A DNA stretch of 64,000 bases from Raphanus sativus. Taxonomy: Eukaryota > Streptophyta > Magnoliopsida > Brassicales > Brassicaceae. The notes under the pieces are model-generated. The model ran no database searches, was not told the origin of the DNA, and saw only the letters and a program-made list of their open reading frames with translations. Location: NCBI RefSeq assembly GCF_000801105.2, contig NW_026615355.1, positions 1-64,000 of the forward strand, in the 5' to 3' direction. Positions 33,297 to 45,454 of the stretch are shown here, piece by piece. How positions within the stretch are numbered: the first letter of the stretch is position 1; the number at the start of each line of letters is the position of its first letter. Position numbers and translations under genes: made by a program.

Positions 33297-35480
33297 TGTT
33301 TTAAGAAATTATTATTCGGATCAAATTATATTCCGACTTCGGTATTTTTCAGTCTCGTCTTTAGTCCATTTTTCATTTTTCGTTAGAGTTGAACTTGACT
33401 GCCGAATGATGATGGCTATAAGCAGGTTTGACCACCGCTCACCTAAGAGTTTTGAGCCAAATCTGGCTTCCATAACTTCACAAATTTTCTAAACAAAATA
33501 TTTAAAACCAAAGGCTAAATCTTAAAACTCTCCACCTTTTAATTAGGCAACCGAAAAGTTAATATTGAGCTAAAGCTTCGAACCAACCTGCTTCGAACCT
33601 ACCTTACCCTTATTTGGATTTATATCCTATGCCGACCAATTATGTATCGGTACTTCCAAATCAGTGAAATAACGAATCACATGGGTGGGTTATATATGCA
33701 TGATGTTTTATTTCCCCTTATTTTTAGAAAAAGAAATCGGTAAATATTTCATTCGAATATGGCGAACCAAACAAGTTAAACTGTAAAATTTTGTATATTT
33801 TTCGTTGACTCGTAAATTATTATTTTGGACGCGGTTTCAAGACTTTGACATTATGAAAATTGTGAATATGTACAATGTACATGATTATATGTCTACTTTT
33901 CTCTCTTTCACGACGACCGTCCACAACATTTTGGTCTTCCAGTTTCCATTTTTACCACTAAATGCTTCTTTTCTTTTCCCTACCTATTATATCACTTTTT
34001 GGTTAGAAACCATTAACATCACTATATGCTAATCTACAAATCTTATGTACTTTTCACTAAAGATCCAAACTAAGATTAATTAGAAAGCTACCAAATTTTA
34101 TTTATGGTGAGAAAATGATGCCTAACCAAATAACAAGAATGACTTTATTTTTTTTTATCAAAAAAGGAATGAACTTAATAAGCACATTGATTTATTAAAT
34201 TATGGGCAATTATCTCAAATAGCTCTTCTTGAGTTTTTGTCACAAAAATAGCACTTGAAAAAAAAAATCCAAAATAGTCTTTTTTTATTTTAAAATTGTT
34301 ATTTAAAAAAATTAGAATCTCATTCCAAAACTCCACCTCCTAACTCCAAACTCTAAATTTAGATTAGTTAACACTTAGAATATAAATGCATATTTACTTT
34401 TTAATAACATATCTTTTGATCTTTTTTTATTAAAATTTATTTTTTGTAAAAATAAACTAAAAAAATTATTCTAGAGAATTTATCTTAGATTATTGAGAAC
34501 AATTATTTTGGTGCAAGATACGAAACTAAAATTACTAGTTGTAAAACCACCATCATATATAACTGAAGTATAGAAAAGTTCGATTTGTATTTTGTGTTTA
34601 TGTATGCATGGTTCTACATTTTGGATTTAGAAAATTTTCTGACTACAATTTATGTTTATGGATATTAAGTTTAGGGGGTTTCCATAATACTACAAGTCTA
34701 GTTATTTGTCTTGGTCTTAAGTATTGCAGAGTATTATCTATGAAATTGTATGTAGAATACCCGTCGTAAATTTGTATATTGCGGAAGAGCTGTGTAGTAA
34801 AATTGTTATTCAAAAAATTATGTAGACAAATAGTCAAATTTGATCAATTATACAGAATTAGAATATAATATAGTAAAATAAAAAAATTTATGAGAATATG
34901 GGTGAGTTTAGGGCCTCTTCATCACTAGTGGACTATAAAACCATATACCCATATGCTATTGTGGGCTCTAGAAAGATGTGGTAATTATCACATGGATCCA
35001 AAATCCACCGTGTGTTTCCATCAATGTAATTTTTATTAACATTTTTTATGTTAAGATATTTCAAGACTGAAAAAAACTAATCTGTTTAGGTCACCTTAAC
35101 TATTATATTATATTTTACATTAAGATAATGTAATATTAATTAAAAGATCTTAGGGGGATGCTATTTTTTACAATTTTTCTTGTTTTCTTTTGCTCACTTA
35201 GGTTCAAATATTGAGGATTTTGATAAATTTTTAATATCATCAGTTAATTTTTTTTTTGTCAACCTCATCAGTTAATTCTTATCAACCAAAAGAAATGTCC
35301 CTCACAGAAACATACATAAGAAAACGTCGGAAAACAAACGTTATGTGGTTTTCCCGATCGCACGTTAAAACTTTAACCAATAAAAAAATAACATTTGTAA
35401 TACAAAAAGGAAAAGAGTTAAAAACGCAAGAACAACCTCTTTTGGTGTGACTTCTTTAAAGATATACAAATGGATCATAC
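33297..35480. other. AT-rich spacer downstream of the CAP gene
   Basis: No gene that I can support. Open frames at 33805-34032 and 34643-34837 are AT-rich and without features. A micro-insertion with 13-bp flanking repeats lies at 35237-35277 (copies 35237-35249 and 35265-35277). Confidence 0.5.
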
Positions 35481-35984
35481 TCAATAAGGTCTCCTACCAA
35501 GAAAGTTCCCCGGTGGATCATAACTGCACGCCAAGAACACGCCACCTCCACCATTACAGATCACATGAGCGCAGCCAATCCTCTGCGTGCTCTTCCACAC
35601 AATCTGCGTGTAATGACCACACATCTCGGACTTACACGAGTTAGAGTAATAGTTATAGCTCCTTGCTTCCGACAACCATCCATTGGCGGCTTGAGCCGGG
35701 CTCCAGCTATTTCCTGAGCCCCAGAATAGATTCTCACCGTATGGTCCATTCGAATGGATCAAGGCGCAGTCACCCCGTCTCTGGTTGGCCCACCATTGCG
35801 CGTAACGGGCTAGTTTGGCGTCCCACACTAGCGGTCTGAGCCTCAAGTGAGCCCTTGCTGCGTTTTGTGGAGCCATGAATTGTTGTTGATCGTTTGCATC
35901 AACGCAATGACAACATGCTACAAGTAGTAGTATGAGAGCCGCGATTGCAACCGAAACACCATTCATGGGTTTAGGAGGAGCCAT
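35481..35984 (-). CDS. CAP-domain (PR-1-like) secreted protein, 167 aa
   Basis: Secreted protein of the CAP/PR-1 family, orthologous by position and sequence to At4g30320. The family binds sterols or acts in defence or wall-related settings; the exact role of this member is not known to me. It has a hydrophobic signal segment (VSVAIAALILLLVACCHC, about 10-27), then the CAP domain with QFMAPQNAARAHLRLRPLVW, the GENLFWGSG loop and CAP signatures GHYTQIVWKSTQRIGCAHV and FLACSYDPPGN. Six domain cysteines (CALIHS, SCKSEMCGHY, GCAHVIC, ACSY) suit the three conserved disulfides. It is a single exon, the usual structure in the family, and the length (about 160-170 aa) is normal. The ATG follows the TATA box by about 40 bases. 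No damage is seen. Confidence 0.93.
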   Translation of the reverse strand: MAPPKPMNGVSVAIAALILLLVACCHCVDANDQQQFMAPQNAARAHLRLRPLVWDAKLARYAQWWANQRRGDCALIHSNGPYGENLFWGSGNSWSPAQAANGWLSEARSYNYYSNSCKSEMCGHYTQIVWKSTQRIGCAHVICNGGGGVFLACSYDPPGNFLGRRPY

Positions 35985-36021
35985 CGCGGGTGAAGCTTGA
36001 ACTAATGTTGTTTGCTTGGTT

Positions 36022-36029
36022 TTATATAA
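36022..36029 (-). promoter_or_regulatory. TATA box of the CAP gene
   Basis: TTATATAA on the minus strand, about 40 bases upstream of the ATG, so the leader would be very short. The placement suits a TATA-driven plant promoter. Confidence 0.6.
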
Positions 36030-36597
36030 GCATTCAAATCGTGAAAAGAATAATGTTTTATGGTTTTTAGTGATATTTATTTATTTTATATGGTAAAATA
36101 AGGTTTTATGGAGGAAAGTGTCAACTCTATGATTAGTGGTGTACATGTTCGATTATGATAACCACATTTGAATTTTATTCTGAACTCTTAGATTTTGTGA
36201 ACTATTAAGCATGTATTACAGTAGTTTATGTATGCTTTAATTAATATTTTATGCATAGTAGGTATATATTAATATTATAGACCGGCCACCCCCAAAAAAG
36301 TCTTGGAGGCAAGAAGATTTGTGGAGTACAGTAAAGAACTTTCGTTAAAGTATAATATAGTTTAGAATAAATAGATGATAACTATTCCCTTTTTGACTAA
36401 GTCAGACCAAAACAAATAGACTGTCATACATTTTTGTTACACTTCACACCTTGATACTATATTTTATTAATTATTGATTAGTAAGATGTAGAGAAAAGAG
36501 TAGATGAATTGTACAAATACCAAATTTAATAAATTTGTATAAATAGCAAAGAAAGATGAATTGGATACAGATTATGTTTGATTGATTAGGACAGACA
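36030..36597. other. Spacer between FGGY kinase and CAP gene
   Basis: AT-rich. It probably contains the CAP promoter on the right-reading side and the FGGY 3' untranslated region next to 36598. No gene seen. Confidence 0.5.
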
Positions 36598-39438
36598 CTA
36601 GGACAGAGCTTGGGAGATGATGGAACGGTGAGACAATTGCTGTTCGTACAGATCACGGAAGATGCGGTATTTTGCATCGTGATACTTCTTAACCTTAGGG
36701 TCTGATGATGGATGAACCACCTGCAATGCCATCACAAGTGACGCATAAACAACATGAATCAACTGCATGAACTTGAGTACTTAATGAAGTTAAGATAAGC
36801 ATATGTATACTTGTCCAGCTGCGTTCAAAGCCTTCATAGCATCATGGAGACTAGGATAGCTCTTGGCAGCAACTGCTCCCAGAATGGCTGCTCCTAGAAG
36901 AACAGACTCGCTTTCTCGTGGTAGAATAATCGGACAACCTAGTCAAATAGATTACATTTTATCATAGAAGAAGTTATAGCAAAGAGTGTGGTTAGTACTA
37001 CTATATACCAACGATGTCAGCATGTTCTTGGATGAACAATGGATTCTTTGAAAGGCCGCCACAAGCAAGCAGTGTGTTAATCTAATTACATCAAAAAATG
37101 CAAAGAACTATTGAGGCCAGTGGAAGTGAATTGTCTATAGAATAGAACGGGTTGTGAAGAAAAAAACTTACTTTGTGACCATGAGCATTGCAATGCTCTA
37201 CAATATGACGTGTGCCATAAGCAATCCCCTGTACTGTGGCTAAGTATAGAAGAGCCAACTGCTTCTCTGATGTGTCAAGAGTCATTCCAAAGACCACTCC
37301 TTTCGAATTTGGATCTGCAACCGGAGACCTGTTTCCGTGAAAGTCGGGAAGGATATGCATCTCTGAGGTAAGAGCAGCTACAAACGGAGAACTTGTATCT
37401 TCTTGCGCCATTGATTTTAAAATGTTGTTCAGAAGTTCGAACACAGAAACTTCTGCAAGAGACCAAGACAATAACTAGCAGTCAAACCAAATGTTTTCTC
37501 AAGAGAAGGGAGGACAAAAAAGTGGGGAAGGTTTGATGATAACTCTGGGAAGCAGCTTGATTTGCAAGACGAGGAGAAGCAACGTGGTTTTCGATTATGT
37601 GATCAAGTAAAGCCCCAGTGGCACTCTGTCCTCCTTCTGTTAGCCAATACTCCGGAACCATAGCTACAGAGAATAAACCAGAGTGAGACTTCATCTATCA
37701 AATGGAAAGAGAGGATTGAGAGAGAGACTAAATATACCTGACCAGAAAGGTCCCCACACGCCAGGAATAAACAGCTTTTCACGTGAAACAGCCATATGGC
37801 AAGTTGATGTGCCACATACTAAAACCATACGAGTGCATAAGGTATCTACATCCGAATCTGAAAAAAATAACAATTCTTAGAGACTAATTATACCTTTCTT
37901 CATAAGGTATTTAGACTATAATAGCAAAAGAGTACCTTTCTTCAGTGAGTCTGAATCTGATTTGCTTTCCATGACCCCAACACCACCGGCATGTGCATCA
38001 ATGAGTGAAGTCCCTACAGGAGTTCCAGCCAACAGACCCAGCTCCTGAAAATGAAAAAAAAGGATTGAAAACAAAAATTGTAACTGAATGAAAATATAAA
38101 ACCAAAGATGCAAGTGGTTGCTTAGTACTTGCCTTAGCAGCTGTTGCGGTTAGACCATTACCTAGTGGATGCCCCGGAAAAGCCACACTTCTCCCTGTAT
38201 AAAGTAAAAGCTAAGGTTGTAGGTTTTCACAGTTCCTCTTAGAGCATTTCTAACAAAAAAGAAAAAAATATGCATACCGATCTTAGAATGGTGACCATCT
38301 ACAAGATCGCCTAAGCCAATCTCTTCCCAGAACTCATCATCCCACCCACAAGCTTCCATATCACGAGAACCCTTCTCAGTCATCTGCTGCTGCATATGCG
38401 CATGACCAAGATACGTCCACTTGCATACCGTAGTGCACAAGCTACGAGTATCATCTCCAGTAGCTCTAAGAGGAAACAAAAAAGGAATCAGAGACAAGAT
38501 GAGCAAAAAAGGTTAAGAAGAGCATATCAGCACCTGTAGGAAAGCCAATCACTCAAGTCCATCCACTTATACACCATTGACCAAGACTCCTGGAGATTCT
38601 CTTTCACCCATAGTAACTGCAAAAAGCAGAGAGATATAATCGTCATCATACTCAAACAAGCAGAAAACAAAAAAAAAAAACATCTTCCACCTACTTTAGG
38701 TGGCTCCATCTCTGGAGAAACACCGCCGCCACAGTACTGCAACACCGGAGAGTTAAACGAGTTGATTCTCTCCGCCTGCTTCACAGCTCTATGGTCCATC
38801 CAAACAATAATGTTTCTTCTCGAATCACCACTCCAAGAAACAGTAACAGGAGACCCCTCAGAATCAACTGCCACTAGAGAGCAGGTGGCAGCAAAGCCTA
38901 TCCCTTTGACTTCAACATCAGAAACATTAGCAAGAGAGCAAGCAGACTTCACAGCTGCACAAACCGCGTGCCAGATATCCGTTGAAGATTGCTGTTTTCC
39001 ACAAAACCACCAACTTAATAAGAGTTCAATGACTCAAAAACACAACTCAAAATCCAAAGCTCTTTACCTACCTCAACACAGTCTCCATCTTTCCAAATCT
39101 GTATAGGACTACTAGAAGAGCCTAAAAGCTTCCCACTTTCATCAAACAAACCTATAATAAAGTATACAGCTTTGAAACGTTACATAGCTTCAAGTGACTA
39201 GTTTCGATACAGCAGAGGTCGAATTACAAAACCCATTAAAGGATTATACAGAAAGGATCCATCTTTTTTTTATAGATTCTGATCGCTGCTGAACTAAGAC
39301 GATTCTCTTAGAATTGATGATTAAAAGGTGGGGAGGGAGGGAGAAGGGTAAACCGGCTCGGGCGCTTCCGGTTCCAACGTCTACACCGAGGAAGACGGAG
39401 CGAGACGGGAATGGATTTAACTCAACGTTGGTGGTCAT
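36598..39438 (-). CDS. FGGY-family pentulose kinase (582 aa, 13 exons)
   Basis: ATP-dependent sugar kinase, orthologous to At4g30310 and close to FGGY/D-ribulose kinases; the substrate is inferred from family. Minus-strand exons: 39438-39354, 39151-39072, 38991-38695, 38616-38534, 38465-38278, 38194-38133, 38044-37936, 37857-37738, 37663-37544, 37452-37172, 37081-37009, 36938-36811, 36720-36598; total 1749 bp and all joins keep frame. The N-terminal lobe begins with the phosphate loop [34 protein letters not shown] carries a conserved aspartate. The C-terminal lobe has [22 protein letters not shown] and [20 protein letters not shown]. Length matches Arabidopsis (about 579). Intron 6 (after 38133) uses a GC donor, AAG|GCAAGT. 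An in-frame upstream ATG at 39480 would add 14 residues; the inner ATG was chosen because [17 protein letters not shown] fits the Arabidopsis start. Confidence 0.95.
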
Positions 39439-39934
39439 CTCAGTGGCGACGGCGAGCGACGGAGGATGGTTGTGACTCACTTTATCTCATCTGATAACAG
39501 AGTAAAGTGCTCAGATACTCTTAATGAGGGAAAAAGTGATCTATCATACTCTTACGTGATCTGTCATACTCTTATCTGTTTTGATACTCTTCACTTCGAT
39601 GGTCAATGTCTAAATTACCCTTTGTATCTAAACCAATCAAAATCATTCTCTCTCTTACTCTATCTTCTTCCTTTCTCTCTCCACTGTAAATCTCAAACCC
39701 AGATTTAATTATTTCATTCAAACTCTATTTAATTTGGCATTCATCTTCTCCATTAATTCATTCATGAAGAATTTTAATTTCAAATTCGTTTTCATAATTA
39801 ACTGATTAAGAACAATGATCTCGATCTATTTGGATATTCAAAAACACTGATATAATTATAAATATGAGTCTGTTTTTTTATGACAAAAAAAATATAAAAA
39901 TATATATCAAATTATTATTTTGATAAAAATTAGA
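39439..39934. other. FGGY kinase promoter region and spacer
   Basis: Presumed promoter of the minus-strand kinase. It contains pyrimidine-rich blocks and two TGATCTRTCATACTCTTA-like repeats at about 39537-39580. No gene is seen. Confidence 0.45.
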
Positions 39935-41100
39935 AAACGTAGTAAAACTTGGTATAACTATAACTGTACAACTTGGTAAAATCATAATGTACAACTAAGT
40001 AAAATTGTGTAACTCGGTAAAGTGGTACTAACTAAATTGTATAACTTAATATAACTATAATGGTAAAACTATATAATTTGGTAACATTTTATGGTTAAAC
40101 CGTGCAAGTTCATCTAACTTGTTGTTAATCATTTTTATTTTTACATGAGACGACGAGTTCTTTCACAAACATACACTTTGATTATTAAAAATATTATTAT
40201 AAAGCCGGAGATGGTCATGAATGAAATCCAAACGAAGGTAAAGGTAGTTTGTATGCTAGTGGACAAGATATGCAGAAAAATGACCATAAATCCATATACA
40301 AATAGATAAAATTTGAGTTATATGGTAATAAAATCTTTGATACCATTGAAAAAACATAACAACATCTTAAGGTGACTGAGCCAGTGGAAGATGTTGTTAT
40401 TCGAGATAGAGACAATATAGGTATTGATTTGGATAACGTAGAGAGCATGTAAGAGATCTAGTTAATTGAGCATCACATCATAACTGTTTTGAAATTACTA
40501 TTTTGAACTGTGAGCTTCGAATATTAAGAACTCTAATTTGTTTCGATTAAAAAAGTGCATACTTGTTCTCGTAAATATTTAAGTTCGGGAACCCAGAAGA
40601 AAATGCACACCACGATTAGTTGTATCTATTATTCAAAATGATTGTTCAATACGATAGAAAAACTAAATAAAACTTAGTAAAACTGATAAAATATAAAAAA
40701 TTGAAGATAAACAATTTTTAATTTGTTTTGTTACTTATAAGTATTATGCTTATTATTTGTTAGTATTTTCTGATTTAAATTTACAATAATTATAGTTAAT
40801 TTTTTATCACATAGTTGTGTACTATATAATAGAGGAAATACCTTGTTCTTTTATGCTTTTTATCTTAGTGTTGTCCTTGTGACATCAAAAAAATTATATA
40901 TGCAACAAAATTAATTATGTCACAACATGATTTGATGGAAAATGATTGTAGGAAACTAAATAAAAGTGGTATAACTATAATATAAATTTTTTGAGTACAG
41001 TAAAACTAAAAAAAATGCAAAAAATAGAAAAGTAAAACTTTGAAGCTTTTTGTAAAACTACAAACTTGGTAAAACATCGACCCAAAAATGCTGTAAAAAA
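39935..41100. repeat. Degenerate short repeat block (ACTTGGTAAAA words)
   Basis: Words like AACTTGGTAAAA and AACTATAATTGTA recur many times with changes, densest at 39940-40105 and again near 41030-41070. Similar words (TTACAAAGTTT) continue to about 41800. On the far side of the F-box relic, at 43445-43490, inverse forms (ACCAAGTTTACA, GGTTTTACAAAG) appear. The block resembles the body of a decayed transposon, family unknown. Confidence 0.4.
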
Positions 41101-41857
41101 ATTTCCCGCTCAAATTTCAGAATTTTCCCTCCAAAAATTTTCTTTTTTTCCAGACCCCAAAAACGAAGTTGGCAACTATAATTGCTTTAATTTTTAGGGT
41201 TTTCTCATTTCTATCATCTTTTCAATCCTCTCACCTCATTTTCTCTCATCTCATTTCTTCTTTTTCATCTTTCTTCACATAATCTGCAATTTTTAGATTT
41301 TTTTCCAGAAAATAGTGATTAATCAAGAGACAAAACTCTGAAGCTACAGGGGCGGGTGTATCATCCAGAAGTTCTCCAAATCTGATTCAAACCCTTATTT
41401 GCAATACTATTGATGTCTCCTTGTGGTTTCTCAAATGACCATGTGGATTAAGGATCCAATAATGGAAGACAAATATTGATAGTTGTATATTGTCTTATTG
41501 TTACTGTCATGGTATTTCTGAGATTTTGGTTGTACAGTTAATCATAAATTCTATCAAACTAGTTCAGTGATGAGTTTTTTAAGTTTTGAAATTTGACAAA
41601 TGAAAAATGAAAATTCTGACAAAGTTTACCGAAATGTACAAACAGAAAAAATATTAAGTTATACAAAGTTTGACGTACGAAAATGAAAATTTTTGAAATT
41701 TTTTACCTAATTACACAAACATGAAAAAAAGTAATACTAAATTTTACGAAGTTTGACAAACAAAAATGATGTACTTAACCAAAATTATTTTAAGTTACAT
41801 CAAATTTTACAAACATAAATAACAAACCAAGTAACATAAACACAAATTATAGCATCT

Positions 41858-42433
41858 AAATTGTTACGTTTTTCTTAGTTTCAAAATTTTAGACAATATA
41901 TATTACTTAGTTTCACTTAGTTTCACTTACTTATACATAGTAATAAATCTTAATAAATTAAAGTTATACAAAGTTCCAAATTCAAGAGATGCGACTGTTG
42001 CAGTGAGAAGGCGTGTGAGAGAAGTCGTGCTTCCTCAGGGAGTCAATCAAATTACCCTTAAATGGACATGCCACTGCTTGAATCATTAATTACATGATTT
42101 TTCTCAAACTAAATATTATCATTTTCATTTATTATCTCCAATACTGCTGGTTGCTGTCGGTAAATATATACATTACGTTTTGGATACTAATCATTTCTTG
42201 CAAAATACAACAATAGACTATATAAATTTCGTTAAGTTTTACATAGTTTTAAATATTTATACAATCTTAATTGTTACGTTTTTCTTAGTTTCATAAATTT
42301 AGACAATCTAAATCACTTAATTTTAATTACTTATACATAGTTATATATCTTAATAAGTTAAATCCAAGAGATGCGACAGTCGAGGAGTCTATCAAATCAC
42401 CTATAAATGGACACGTTTCTGCTTAAATTTGGA
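41858..42433. repeat. Diverged direct duplication (two copies about 410 bp apart)
   Basis: Copy 1 (about 41858-42086) and copy 2 (about 42268-42433) share TTGTTACGTTTTTCTTAG, TTACTTATACATAG, AGAGATGCGAC and AAATGGACA in the same order, with indels between. It lies between the short-repeat block and the F-box-like relic. Confidence 0.6.
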
Positions 42434-42534
42434 TGAGTGGTTCATTAAATTTCAAGGGTTTATCACTTATACAAGTAACAAATAATTTACGAGATTTCTC
42501 TCACACAATAACCATTTTATTTTGTCAAAGTTAG

Positions 42535-43210
42535 ACGAACTTGGCTTCTCTCCCTCCTTCAATGATTCATAAGATTCTCTACAACGTAGCAACGACCAGT
42601 ATCCAAGACTTTGGTTGTGCACGGATTGTTTTTTTCGGGTTAAACAAAATTGGAAGATATGATTACTTCTACAGATCGGCAAGTCTCATTTACATGAATG
42701 ACTGGCTAGACAAGGTCAATGATGTTTGAATGTTCAGAATTAGTTGCTACCGTGTGAGTAATCCAGAGGCCATACTTGAGAGGTATGTATGAGTTCTTCA
42801 TCCTCCATTTAGTTGGTAAGAAAAAAATATATCTTGCTGCTGAGAGAGGATGCTTGTTGGCCCTATTTGTATATGGTATGATGAACTTAGCCTTTAGTGT
42901 TGATGATGGAGGATTGGTTCACAACTACCATGCTTTTACTCGTCAACATGTTGATCAGATGTTTCAAATCATCAATAGTTGGGAACTCACAGGCCATTGA
43001 GATTATGAAAAACCTGCCATGTTTCTATCTATGGCTGAAATGATAGATCCTAATGTGACATATGATTGCTGGTGCTCCAGAATCATAAAATTAGTGTTTG
43101 TAGTCTCCCTAAATGGATCAAAATCACGGTGGAAATGCGATCTTTGTTTCTGGAATTGTGCAGCTTGTGATATACACTTGACTGCTCGTGCATTGCCAAT
43201 TGAAAATTAA
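42535..43210 (+). pseudogene. F-box-like protein relic (At1g67623/At2g35280-like), frameshifted
   Basis: Pieces of one protein are spread over different frames. LASLPPSMIHKILYNVATTS resembles the F-box start of this Arabidopsis family (LPxxLIxKILxxVA). About 42755-42790 reads SNPEAI and then, after a one-base frame change, LRGMYEFFILHLVG. This is followed by KIYLAAERGCLLALFVYGMM (family pattern of repeated Sel1-like helices) and, after a stop, KPAMFLSMAEMIDPNVTY and CWCSRII. Stops at 42727-42729 and 43000 and no good start codon show it is not functional. It sits inside a repeat-rich block and has no counterpart that I know of at this Arabidopsis position, so it may have been brought in by a transposon. 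Family assignment is from memory of the motif order. Confidence 0.55.
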
Positions 43211-44379
43211 TTTTATCTACTTTTAATAAATTTCTGTAAATGACTCTTTACATTTTGTAATTTTTCTAGTTATATCTATAAACTAATGTTTTTAAAAAAA
43301 ATCAATAAATATATCAATAACATCAACTGTGTCCAAAAATTAATATAATAAAACATTACAATCTAAAAGTATGCATTAGTTCAATTTAAATAACTTGTAT
43401 TAGATACAATGTATATTCATACAATAATATAAGTAGGAATTAATTTCTGTACAGTTACACCAAGTTTACAATTACACTAGGTTTTACAAAGTTTTCGGAA
43501 GTTATGGAGAAAGAGATCCGAATTTTGTGGATCGGGTCTGGATAGTCCGCGAAATAGCCATGGTTGGGTTGTAATTATGCAAGTTTCTGTTGGTTTCATG
43601 GTCTTTTAATAATTTTTCTGATTTAAATAAAGATATATTTAATTTCAAATCCGGTCAGTTTCGGGCAGGAGTATCTCAGCTCTTTTTTTTTCGGACAGGA
43701 GTACCTGAGCGTTTGATTCCTGATAACATTACTCACACTCTGTTTTCTCATCATTTGTTTTTTTATCAATTTTTTTTTTTTTGTAATCCAGGTCACCAGC
43801 AAAATTGCCACGTAATTTTAGTTCTGTTCTTAAAATTTAAATTAGAGAAGATAAGTTTTTTCTTTTATTTAGGAACTCTTTATTTAGCCTTGTTGGATTT
43901 TTGGAGGAGATGAGACTTGTTTGTTATGGGCATATGGCAGTGTGAAGAAACTATAGAGGGTATGGGTCGGGTCACAAAGCAAGATTAAGGAATGGAGTTG
44001 TTATAATAATGTGGACCGAGCTCTTTAGTGTGTCCGAGACATAATCTCCCCGGTCTTTGCAATGCTACTTCCGATTGTGTTCTTGGTCATCCAGATTACT
44101 TCATTGACAAAAAGTAATAGGATTTTTGTTTGGTGTGAAGAACTTATTAGAAGATGGCACCTATCTCCAGTTGGGTTCAGTCGAGAGCTATAGGAGTAGC
44201 TTGGTCCTTGGCCATCTCATTTTTAGCTAATTTAACGTGAGAGCGGGTTTTGTCTTTGTTGTGATCTTTTATTGCTGTTTGTAACTTGTGCTGATGTTCT
44301 GTTGTTGTTTGTGTTTTCCGCTACTAGTCGCAAACACTGAAATAAGATAAACTTTTAACATTTTTAACCAAAAGAAGTA
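43211..44379. other. Spacer, repeat-like
   Basis: No intact gene. The stretch 43590-44340 is less AT-rich than its surroundings, and its end (TTTGTCTTTGTTGTGATC and onward) looks like the 3' region of a decayed retroelement, but I see no diagnostic motif. Confidence 0.35.
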
Positions 44380-44618
44380 CTTCCTCCGTTTCATTTTCAT
44401 ATTACTTGTAGTTTTAAATTTATGCACACAGATTAAGAAAATATTTAATTTTATATATTTCCAAAATAAAAAACACTATTACCAATATACCTAACCATAT
44501 ATCAACCAATAGAAAAATATAGTAGAGAATATTGTCAATAAATTTTGTATTGAAAACGACACTTATTTTGAAACAAAAATTTTATTCTAGAATGACAAAT
44601 AATTTGAAACGGATGGAG
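44380..44618. mobile_element. Stowaway-like MITE (239 bp), AAACGACA subfamily
   Basis: Left end CTTCCTCCGTTTCATTTTCA and right end AATAATTTGAAACGGATGGAG are inverted, with mismatches. TA flanks both sides (44378-44379, 44619-44620). The interior is similar to 27553-27789 and 33067-33294. Confidence 0.8.
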
Positions 44619-44717
44619 TACTAAAAGATGGAAGTTATATTTGTGTTAACGTGTATGTCATTATTGGATATGATGGATTTGAGAAACCAAATGCGGTACA
44701 AAAACATCAGTCATTGT

Positions 44718-44805
44718 GCAACAAAACTTCAAGTATATAGGGTTCGATTACTCACTACTAGTCTACATGTATCCTCCACCTTAGGCAACAAAACTTCAAG
44801 TATAT
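44718..44805 (+). mobile_element. 46-bp insertion with 21-bp target duplication (tRNA B-box-like word)
   Basis: A 21-bp sequence ending AACTTCAAGTATAT occurs twice, exactly (44718-44738 and 44785-44805). The 46 bp between them contains GGTTCGATTACTC, close to a tRNA/SINE B box. There is no A-tail. It may be a truncated SINE or a tRNA-derived fragment inserted by the LINE machinery. Confidence 0.5.
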
Positions 44806-45454
44806 TGATACGTTTTAGTTTGGGCCCATTAGAGATGACTTTGTTTTCTCATGAAGAATCAGTTTCGGTTTCAATTTCGAACAAGTTTAATCTGATCCAA
44901 TCATTAACCCATGGACCAGGTTTATATAATTATAAGTATACTCCGTCTTCAAAGCAAATGTTTGTGTTATTGGGCCTGAAATTCTGGTTTGGTCACGTTC
45001 CTCTTTCCCCCCAATCACGTTCTTTGTTTCATGTTTCAATGTGTATGTCTTGCTGTTACGCCCTAGGTGGGCTCGGTCTGAAACTACAAACAGAAAACAC
45101 TGACGAATTTCTCTATGGGCGGTGCTCGAAAGTCGAAGACGTGTTGACATACCAAAACATTGGGACCAGTCAATCTGCTACATATGTCCAAAAATCATTT
45201 CGGTTTGCAAAGCTAAAGAAATAACAAAACTAATATTCTAATTTGATTCGCTTTGCAAACAGCAAACAAAGGATCAAATAATACATTTAATATTTATAAA
45301 GCTGTGACCCAACGAGACGAAAGCACATGCACCTCTATCATCAACCCATGAAACTTCAATCTCTTTATCTCTCCCCGTTTCATTTTCTATATAAACTAGC
45401 GTCACTTACCTCATTTTCCATCAACAATAAACATCAGAGATCTAAAACTTAAAA
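44806..45454 (+). promoter_or_regulatory. XTH19-like promoter region
   Basis: TATATAAA at 45388-45395 lies 60 bases before the ATG. A block around 45129-45149 (AAAGTCGAAGACGTGTTGACA, then GGGACCAG) recurs at the same distance upstream of the tandem XTH18-like gene. A 198-codon open frame (44628-45224) crosses this region but has no protein features. Confidence 0.55.

Larger units (their letters stand above)
25929..34177. repeat. Gene-free stretch rich in micro-insertions (tail-only retroposon scars)
   Basis: Besides the elements listed separately, at least ten tiny inserts lie here, each flanked by a direct repeat of 10-20 bp (repeat copies given): 25929-25944/25964-25979; 26660-26679/26692-26711; 28154-28167/28181-28194; 28274-28285/28300-28311; 28320-28336/28356-28372; 29193-29206/29219-29232; 30274-30287/30296-30309; 30379-30388/30408-30417; 32075-32090/32102-32117; 34137-34147/34167-34177 (last with one mismatch). 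The inserts are 8-19 bp and most end, on one strand or the other, in an A-tract, often after TTGAC, TTTACC or TTC. The rest of the stretch is AT-rich with no gene that I can support. Confidence 0.7.

Noticed and set aside
44628..45224. 198-codon open frame on the plus strand before the XTH19-like gene
   Set aside because: It covers the 46-bp insertion and the XTH promoter block, has no domain or codon character of a protein, and ends just where the conserved promoter block begins to fade.
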